Assembly: GCF_014042355.1 (NCBI RefSeq)
Contig: NZ_JACEZU010000013.1
Coordinates: 124,001 to 188,000, forward strand
Reading direction: 5' to 3'
Length of the DNA stretch: 64,000 bases
From: Rugamonas apoptosis
Lineage (GTDB): Bacteria > Pseudomonadota > Gammaproteobacteria > Burkholderiales > Burkholderiaceae_D
Under the pieces are notes generated by a model. The model was not told the DNA's origin. It saw only the letters and a program-made list of their open reading frames with translations, and made no database searches. A program made the translations under genes and the position numbers. Shown one piece after another: positions 57,707-64,000 of the stretch (positions within the stretch are counted from its first letter, which is position 1; each line of letters opens with the position of its first letter).

Positions 57707-60700
57707 TTATTTCGGAATAACAGGTATCAAGTTAATTCGTCCGTCCATAATGAGCTGCTGCAACGGACCAGAAAGCTTAGTATCCGGCCGAGTATATAAA
57801 TCAAAGCGCAGGCCATTAGATTCAGCATATTGCAAGTAATCGCGTAGCTGTGAAGTCGCGCTTAGGCTCTGCACGTTTTTCACTTCACTTAGTGCCTCTT
57901 GTGTCAGGCCATCTGGAATTCGCGTACGCCCATTGATGAGAATTGCCTCCTTCTCACCGATGTTATACAAGGCTCGAACAGCCGCTTCGCCCTCTCGCCC
58001 CAACTGTCCAGCAGTTTTCCTAGCAACACTTGTAAATGCCTGCTTCGGATTCCCGATCATATTTACGCCGAGACCGATCCAAAATGCTTGCCGTTCGCTA
58101 GCTCCCAATCCCCTAGCGCCACGCTCAGCGAGGTTGAGATTAACGAAGTCACCCATCGCCTGATCAGCGTAATTCGTAACCTTATGAGCATTCGACGTTA
58201 CTATCGGGGTACCAAAAACTGGATCGGTCGTCTGCGTAGTGGTGAACGTATACTTCGTATCATTGTTTGCCGACCAATTCGCCCCGCCCTGCTTGGATTG
58301 CTGACCACGACTTGGGTTCCCGACCGTAGACTCGTCAACATCAAAAGTAGAAGTCGTTCCACCGCCAGTAGAAGTGGCGTTAGCGATACTATAGACCGTT
58401 ACAAAGCCATCTGCCGCTCTTATCTGCGCGGCTAGCACATCCCTCGGTGTCTGCCGCTCAAAGCCTGTCGGATCGGTCAGGTTAGTCGGATTATTGACCA
58501 CATAACTATAGCGATTGAAGTCTTGCCCGTTAACAGGATCTTTCACTATTGGATCGCCCGACAGGAACCGTGCCGTGGCCGGATCATACACCCGCCCATT
58601 CATGTGCACCAGATCGAGCTGGTCGAGCATCTCGTGGCCCGTGTAGCCCTTGTTGTCGAGCACCCCGTCCACGTTGTCGTCGCTGGAGCCGCCATCAGGC
58701 GTGCGGCGCTTGCCCCAGGAGTCGTAGGCCAGCATTTCCTTGAGCTCGCCACTAGGCCCCGTGATCGCCACCACGCTGCCCAGACGGTCGGCGTGGGTCC
58801 AGTCCAACTCCGTGGCCGCGCCCGTACGGTCGATCTCCACGCCCACGCCGAGCGGCCAGTAGGTCTTCACCGCCAGCATGCCGTCCGCCGCCTGTTCCGC
58901 TTCCTGCGCGCCGGCGTACGTCACCGTGCTCTGGCCCCTCGCGTCGCGCCGGACCTGGCGCGTGCGCTGGTGCTCCGGCCCGTAGGTGAAGGCGCTGCTG
59001 AACGCGCCCTTGGTGATGGTGTCGGGCATGTCGAAGCTGGTCCAGCTGATGCCCCGGCCACCACCCTGCTTCAGGTTGCCGTTGTCGTCGTACGCGAACG
59101 GCTGCCCACCCAGGCTGTGCAGCGCGTGCGGACGCACCGCGCCCTCGCCCTGGGGGCCGTAATCGTAGGCGCCCACGCCGGGCTTGCCGGTTAGGTTGCC
59201 CGCGTCGTCGTAGCCATAGATCTGCTCGGCCTGTCCCTTGCTCACCAACTGGCTGCTGTGCAGGCGGTTCAGGTCGTCGTACTTGAAGTTCTCCTCGAAA
59301 CGAACGCTGTTCCATGCCTGCGTGCGGGTCGACACGTTGCCCAGCGCATCGTACTGGTAGCCTTCCACCAGCCGTGGCAGCAGCGCCGCCGTCTTGAGCA
59401 AGCTGTTGCGCAGCCAGCCCGTGTAGGGCGAATAGTCGCGCATCTGCACCAGGCCGTTACCCAGCGTGGCCTGCGTGATGCGCCCCGCCGCGTCTTGCGC
59501 GTCGGCCTGCCACAGCACCAGCGCGCCCCGTTCCAGCCGGGCCAGGTAGCCATAGCCGTTGTAGCGCAAGCCGTAACGCTTGAGGCTGGCCGGGTCGGTG
59601 CCGCGCTGGTCGCCGCGACTCACCAGACGGCCCCACGCATCGTAAGCCAGCGTACTGACGTAGTCGGCGTCGCTACGTTTCTCGCGCGTGGCCTGCGCGC
59701 GGCCCAGCTCGTCGTATTCGTGCAGGCGCTGGTAGCGCTTGTCCTGCGCCGTGCCGGCATACGCTTCGGCCAGGCGGCCCACACCGTGTGCGGCCGTGTC
59801 GTAGATCCAGTGGCTGCTCAAGCTCGGTTCCAGCCGCGCCGTCATGCGGCCCAGTGCGTCGTACTCGAAAGTCACCACCTGGCCTACCTTGCGCTGCTCG
59901 GGGCTGCTCTGACGCCACGTCTGGCCCAACGGGTCGACGTCGTAACGGATCTGCCCCAGGTCCGGATCGTTCAGTTCGGTCTTGCGGCCCAGCAGGTCGT
60001 AGCGCATGCGCACGACGTTGTGGTTCGGATCACTCGCACTGACCAGGTTGCCGAACGGGTCGTAGCTGAAACCGCTCGTATGCTGCAGCGCGTCCAGCAC
60101 CCGCTCGGTGCGGCCCAGCACATCGCGCAGCTCCGTGCGCTGCTGACGCCGGGCGTTGCTGCGCACCGTCCTCAGGCCATGGTATTCAGTCAGGTCGCTC
60201 ACCGTGGCGCCGCCCTCGTCCGGGCGCTCGGCTTTGGTCACCCGGCCCAGCGCGTCGTAGCCCAGCCGCTGCGCCAGGTAGGCCGTGTCGGTCGCGTAGT
60301 GCGACTGATCGGCCTCCCACAATCGTCCCAACCCATCGTAACGCCGGTCGGCCACGATGGCGCGGCCATCGAAACCGTAGCTCTTCGTGCGCAGCACGTG
60401 GCCGGCGCTGTCGCTGTAGCTGATGGTGGGCACCGCCGCGCGCTGGGCGCCGTTGTAGTGCTCGCTCACGCTGGTCGTCACGGTGCCGGCCGGGCCGCCG
60501 CAGGCGCAGGCGTTGCGGTACAGGCGCGTCTGGTTCTGGTCGGGGCGCGTCTCGGTCAGCACGCGGCCGTAGCCGTCCACCGTCCAGCGCGTCCACAACT
60601 GGTTCACGTCGGCCTGCCCCGTCTGCGCGCCGCTGCCGGCGTCATAGCTGCGCTGCTCCTGCTGGTTCAGCGCGTTATTCAGGCTTGCCGGGTAGCGGCC

Positions 60701-63700
60701 CTTGGGCTCGTAGTCGGTCCGCTCGGTCCGGCTCATGGTTGTATTCGACGCCGGGTCCATCCAGCTGATCACCCGGCTCTTGACCAGGCCAAAGCCATTG
60801 CGTTCGAAGCGGGTGGTGACGGCAAGCTTGGGGTCGTCCGGCTCCACCACTTCCGATAGCAAATAGCCCTTCTCCGGATCGTGGGTATAACTCTTGGTGC
60901 GGCTGAGCGCGCCGCCGGCCACGCTTTGGTCGGCCGCCACCACGCTGCGCTGCAACTGGCCGACCAGCCAGCGCGAAGTGTCGGCCGGGTAGTAGCTGTT
61001 GACGATCTGGTTCACGAAGGAAGCGCCGGGGTTGACCAGCGAACCGACCGAAGTCGTCTTGCTGTTCAACAGGTTGCCCCAGTCGTCGTACTGGATGTCG
61101 GTGCCAGTCGCGCCCGCTGTCGTCACGCTGCCCAGGTCACTGCCGTCGAGATCCTTGCGCACCACGGTGCTGCCCAGTATCGAGGGGAAGTCCGTGCTGA
61201 CGCCGTTGGCCTGGCTGATGCGCTTGCTGCCCAGGCGGTTCTGCGTGTCCGACAACCCCCCCCCTTCGCCACTGACCACCGTGCTCGACGACAGCATGCC
61301 GCTGTATGGCCAATCCAGTCTGTAATGATCGGTGGTGACGATGCCCGTTTGTTCGTCAGTGGATTCAATCTGGGCGTAGCCGTGCGTGCCTCGGCCGGAC
61401 AGGTCCGCGACCGCGTCAAGGTAACGGTAGCGTACGGTGCGCTCGGAGCTGACGCCATTACCGGCCCGCAGCCGGCTGACGACCTTGCCCGTGCTCCCGA
61501 CTGCGTGCAGCGGATAGCTGAAACCGGCATGACCGCTCTGGCTAACGACACCGCTTGGCAAACCGTCGACGTACTCGACCGCCGAGGTCGAACCAAGGCC
61601 ATTGGTCACGCTGACGATACGGTCCAGCGCCTGCTTGTCATAGGCGACATCGATAGGCGCGAACACTTCCCAACGACCATCTTCCTGCCAGGTTCCGCCG
61701 ACGAATTTACCCGCATGGTAATAGACCAATTGCGGCCGTCCGGTGCCCAACAGATCCATGAAATACTCGTTATCGAGCGTGCCGGGCGCGGCCATGGTCG
61801 GCAGCGTCACGCCGCTCCAGTCAACACAGTTCATGTTGGCGTCGTTCGTGCCCTGGCCCTGGGTCGTATCATCCCCCATGATGCTGCACATCCTGGCCCT
61901 TCCGTTCCCCGTGGGCGAGAATATCGGCGATTGGATAACCAGGGACTCCACCAGTACCGTGGCTTGCCCATCGCCAACGAAGTTACCCACCGCGTGCGGC
62001 CTGACATACTGGCTGCCGCTGTATTTCTTGCGCACCGCGCAGTCCAGTGCCCGGCCCGTCGACAGGCACAGCGTCAGATCTGTCGGATTGATGCCGGCGG
62101 CAGTGGTCCAGTGGGGATCGCGACTGGTGTCAAAATAACCGAAGATCAAGCCGCTGTAACCGGAACCATTGAAGTCGGCCGAATTGCCGCCGCTGGATGG
62201 TAAATCGAAGGAATACTGGGCCAGACTTTGGCCGTTACCTGGCAACTGGGCAAACGCGGGATAGCGGTAATTCTGGAAGTCCTTGGGGCTACGTGCCGTT
62301 CCCGGCTTCGGGAAGCCGGTGACGGTCAGGGTAGGTACCAGATTGTCCCAAATATGGACCGGGTTTCCCTCCTCCTTGTCCGTGTATTTCGGGCTAGTCG
62401 CGCGCACATCGTAGGTCTTGCCCATGCCGGCAAAATCGACCATGGTCGTGAAAGCTGCATAGTTATAGGCGAAGCGCCAATTCATGTACTCCTCGCGCGC
62501 GCCCATGAGCGTGGGCGGTGGATTCGTATCGGTCACGCACCCGGAGGCGCTGCATAACAATGCCGAGCCTCCTGGCAGAATCGGGCCGTAGTGCGCCGAG
62601 CGGCCGTCGCCGTTGACATCGACAACGAACGGGGTTTTCTTAGTCTCGTTGGCGCCTGTGGCCGTCCAGCTTTGGCAAACGAAGGTAATGACGCTGCCGG
62701 GCGCACCGAGCGCTCCACTCCTGCCCAGGGGCGAAAGGCACATTTTCGCGGCGCCGCCTGTTTCGACCAGCAAGTCGGGCGCGCCGTCGCCATCGAAATC
62801 GCCGACGTCCAGCACGACGAAGTTTTCGCCCGTGTTGAGCTGATAGGTGTAATGACTAAAACCGCTACCCGTGTTGTGATAGTAGTTGTACGTCGAGCGC
62901 ATCGTACCGGGTGGCAGTCCTGTCTGATTATTCGATTGTGGATCCGTCGGCGGCGCATCGGCGGCAGGCCGCTCGGGCGCAACACGTTTTTCCAATACAT
63001 CGGTATAGCCGTGATTTTCAAAATCGGCAAACGTGAAATAATCCGCATAATTCCCGACCGAGGAATCATGCTTGGTCAGGAGCGGGGCACCAGCCCAGAT
63101 GCCCTTGCTCTCGAAACCAGCGTGCTTACTCGGATCGGGTTTGCCCCAAGCAAACGTCGTGGCCGGCAACGGCTCCATCACGTTGCTCTGCGGATTGCGC
63201 GCGCTCACCTGCACGGCGTTCAGCAGGCTGCGTCCACTCGTTGGACTCTTTTCGTACGAGAGCGCGTAGTGTCGAACAACGGTCCCGCTCGCTGCCGCAT
63301 TCGCGTCCAAGTTGTCGCCCACGTAGGTGTAGATGTCGCTCAGGCGGTGACGCAGGTCATTGCGCGCCTCATCGACATAGCGCGTCCACGCATCGTCCCT
63401 GCCTGTGAAAGTGAATACCACCGCCGCATGCGCCGGCAAGCCCGCGCCGCCATAGGTGATGGACTTGGGCAGATGCTCGCCAGTGACTTCGTCTTGGGCA
63501 TAGCTATAGTTAACGAAATTGCCGAACCGGTCGACGACGCGGTCCAGCGCCCAGGACAGCGCGCCATTTTTCGCGGACGGCTGCGCGGCGACCGTGCCGC
63601 TGTTGACATGACCGACGATCGCCTTGACATAACTGGACGAGGTGCTGCCGAAGGTCAGCACGCGCCCATCCTTCGCTTCCAGAGTGAAGCTGCGCTTGCC

Positions 63701-64000
63701 ATTGGTCCCGACCTGCGTCGTGATGCGGCTGAAACTATCGATTTCGGTGCGATATTCTGCGGATGGAGACCAGTAGTTATCGTCGTTGACGGGCAAGTTC
63801 ACCAGAACCAGGCGCTGGCCGTCAAGGCACAGGCGGTCGGCATTATCAAATGCGATGCGATCGTTGACGCCATCCTGCGCCATGGTCTTACCGCAGCGAT
63901 GGATGCTGGAGAACCCTTCCAGACTCCAACCCAGACCCAGCGGTCCGTTCACCGCATCACCGTTATAGTTCAGCGCCAACTTGGGTTGTATACCCGCCGT
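57707..64000 (-). CDS. SpvB/RHS-repeat polymorphic toxin with REase-fold C-terminal domain (5' partial)
   Basis: The frame is open through the right edge, so the N-terminus is outside the window; at 63979 the codon is an internal TTG. The visible part (about 2,097 codons) contains the SpvB-type segment NGPLGLGWSLEGFSSI, FG-GAP/VCBS-like repeats (DFDGDGAPDLLVE near 62.8 kb), many YD repeats (YDALGRV, YDPFGNLV, YDLLGRKTEL) forming the RHS shell from about 61 to 59 kb, and the core end WTHADRLGSVVAITGPSGEL, RVYDPATARFLSGDP, NRYSYVVNNPTNLTDPTG. After DPTG (about 58.47 kb) a low-GC tip of roughly 250 residues follows, ending in a PD-(D/E)xK-like nuclease with RIPDG and SEVKNV. Probably a secreted antibacterial DNase. 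Confidence 0.88.
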   Translation of the reverse strand, partial: TAGIQPKLALNYNGDAVNGPLGLGWSLEGFSSIHRCGKTMAQDGVNDRIAFDNADRLCLDGQRLVLVNLPVNDDNYWSPSAEYRTEIDSFSRITTQVGTNGKRSFTLEAKDGRVLTFGSTSSSYVKAIVGHVNSGTVAAQPSAKNGALSWALDRVVDRFGNFVNYSYAQDEVTGEHLPKSITYGGAGLPAHAAVVFTFTGRDDAWTRYVDEARNDLRHRLSDIYTYVGDNLDANAAASGTVVRHYALSYEKSPTSGRSLLNAVQVSARNPQSNVMEPLPATTFAWGKPDPSKHAGFESKGIWAGAPLLTKHDSSVGNYADYFTFADFENHGYTDVLEKRVAPERPAADAPPTDPQSNNQTGLPPGTMRSTYNYYHNTGSGFSHYTYQLNTGENFVVLDVGDFDGDGAPDLLVETGGAAKMCLSPLGRSGALGAPGSVITFVCQSWTATGANETKKTPFVVDVNGDGRSAHYGPILPGGSALLCSASGCVTDTNPPPTLMGAREEYMNWRFAYNYAAFTTMVDFAGMGKTYDVRATSPKYTDKEEGNPVHIWDNLVPTLTVTGFPKPGTARSPKDFQNYRYPAFAQLPGNGQSLAQYSFDLPSSGGNSADFNGSGYSGLIFGYFDTSRDPHWTTAAGINPTDLTLCLSTGRALDCAVRKKYSGSQYVRPHAVGNFVGDGQATVLVESLVIQSPIFSPTGNGRARMCSIMGDDTTQGQGTNDANMNCVDWSGVTLPTMAAPGTLDNEYFMDLLGTGRPQLVYYHAGKFVGGTWQEDGRWEVFAPIDVAYDKQALDRIVSVTNGLGSTSAVEYVDGLPSGVVSQSGHAGFSYPLHAVGSTGKVVSRLRAGNGVSSERTVRYRYLDAVADLSGRGTHGYAQIESTDEQTGIVTTDHYRLDWPYSGMLSSSTVVSGEGGGLSDTQNRLGSKRISQANGVSTDFPSILGSTVVRKDLDGSDLGSVTTAGATGTDIQYDDWGNLLNSKTTSVGSLVNPGASFVNQIVNSYYPADTSRWLVGQLQRSVVAADQSVAGGALSRTKSYTHDPEKGYLLSEVVEPDDPKLAVTTRFERNGFGLVKSRVISWMDPASNTTMSRTERTDYEPKGRYPASLNNALNQQEQRSYDAGSGAQTGQADVNQLWTRWTVDGYGRVLTETRPDQNQTRLYRNACACGGPAGTVTTSVSEHYNGAQRAAVPTISYSDSAGHVLRTKSYGFDGRAIVADRRYDGLGRLWEADQSHYATDTAYLAQRLGYDALGRVTKAERPDEGGATVSDLTEYHGLRTVRSNARRQQRTELRDVLGRTERVLDALQHTSGFSYDPFGNLVSASDPNHNVVRMRYDLLGRKTELNDPDLGQIRYDVDPLGQTWRQSSPEQRKVGQVVTFEYDALGRMTARLEPSLSSHWIYDTAAHGVGRLAEAYAGTAQDKRYQRLHEYDELGRAQATREKRSDADYVSTLAYDAWGRLVSRGDQRGTDPASLKRYGLRYNGYGYLARLERGALVLWQADAQDAAGRITQATLGNGLVQMRDYSPYTGWLRNSLLKTAALLPRLVEGYQYDALGNVSTRTQAWNSVRFEENFKYDDLNRLHSSQLVSKGQAEQIYGYDDAGNLTGKPGVGAYDYGPQGEGAVRPHALHSLGGQPFAYDDNGNLKQGGGRGISWTSFDMPDTITKGAFSSAFTYGPEHQRTRQVRRDARGQSTVTYAGAQEAEQAADGMLAVKTYWPLGVGVEIDRTGAATELDWTHADRLGSVVAITGPSGELKEMLAYDSWGKRRTPDGGSSDDNVDGVLDNKGYTGHEMLDQLDLVHMNGRVYDPATARFLSGDPIVKDPVNGQDFNRYSYVVNNPTNLTDPTGFERQTPRDVLAAQIRAADGFVTVYSIANATSTGGGTTSTFDVDESTVGNPSRGQQSKQGGANWSANNDTKYTFTTTQTTDPVFGTPIVTSNAHKVTNYADQAMGDFVNLNLAERGARGLGASERQAFWIGLGVNMIGNPKQAFTSVARKTAGQLGREGEAAVRALYNIGEKEAILINGRTRIPDGLTQEALSEVKNVQSLSATSQLRDYLQYAESNGLRFDLYTRPDTKLSGPLQQLIMDGRINLIPVIPK

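Noticed and set aside
58500..61500. Repeated short motifs suggesting a repeat array or CRISPR
   Set aside because: The repetition is in the protein (YD repeats of the RHS shell), with varying DNA sequence and no regular spacers.
59258..62203. Two long plus-strand frames (533 and 440 residues)
   Set aside because: They are antisense shadows of the RHS gene produced by its repetitive GC-rich coding strand.
63977..63979. Apparent start codon of the RHS gene
   Set aside because: It is an internal TTG; the frame continues upstream to the window edge with typical SpvB-region sequence.

Overview
The window is GC-rich chromosome from a Gram-negative heterotroph, most likely a beta-proteobacterium of the Oxalobacteraceae (Massilia/Duganella/Janthinobacterium type). 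That placement is inferred from gene style: TonB receptor, Pqi/MCE system, AAHS transporters, valine and etf operon, RHS toxin. No rRNA, intact tRNA or CRISPR array is visible.

Layout. 0-12 kb: the tail of an Fe-S oxidoreductase subunit, a RES/Xre toxin-antitoxin pair, an outer-membrane barrel protein, a four-gene pqiA-pqiA-pqiB-pqiC operon, a divergent c-di-GMP pair (GAF-GGDEF-EAL and a diguanylate cyclase), and an HxlR/NmrA redox pair. 12.6-22.1 kb: a TetR-type regulator and a minus-strand cluster (AAHS transporter, nitroreductase, acyl-CoA ligase, deleted SDR, thiolase, MaoC hydratase) with a cache-domain protein and a tannase/feruloyl-esterase-like lipoprotein. It looks like uptake and beta-oxidative side-chain shortening of aromatic acids such as hydroxycinnamates. 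The 3-hydroxyacyl-CoA dehydrogenase gene is reduced to a 44-codon in-frame scar. Similar AT-rich promoter/operator sites precede the regulator, the transporter and the tannase.

22.9-35.5 kb: a fructan/sucrose locus on the minus strand: lacI, binding protein, two permeases, cytoplasmic beta-fructosidase-like enzyme, secreted LamG-GH32, ABC ATPase, fructokinase, TonB receptor. A 17-bp sequence is shared by the regions upstream of lacI and of the receptor gene. 35.9-43.8 kb: a broken adenylate kinase gene, then etfA, etfB and a complete distal valine pathway (mmsB, HIBCH, enoyl-CoA hydratase, isobutyryl-CoA dehydrogenase, mmsA). 44-49 kb: a second cache/CoA-ligase/AAHS set with a divergent AraC regulator. 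49-54 kb: a Crp/Fnr regulator, a decayed SnoaL gene, a second tannase paralogue, a second HxlR next to a truncated NmrA gene, and a small SnoaL/DUF4440 gene.

54.1-64 kb is accessory DNA: a 526-bp IS4-type remnant with 32-bp inverted ends, the 3' half of a tRNA-Cys (probable attachment-site copy), MntA/HepT, a DDE transposase, and a very large SpvB/RHS gene that runs off the right edge. That gene ends in a low-GC nuclease-like tip followed by a probable immunity gene. Gene decay recurs throughout: SDR, MDR dehydrogenase, adk, SnoaL, NmrA, IS4 and tRNA-Cys are all fragments or pseudogenes.
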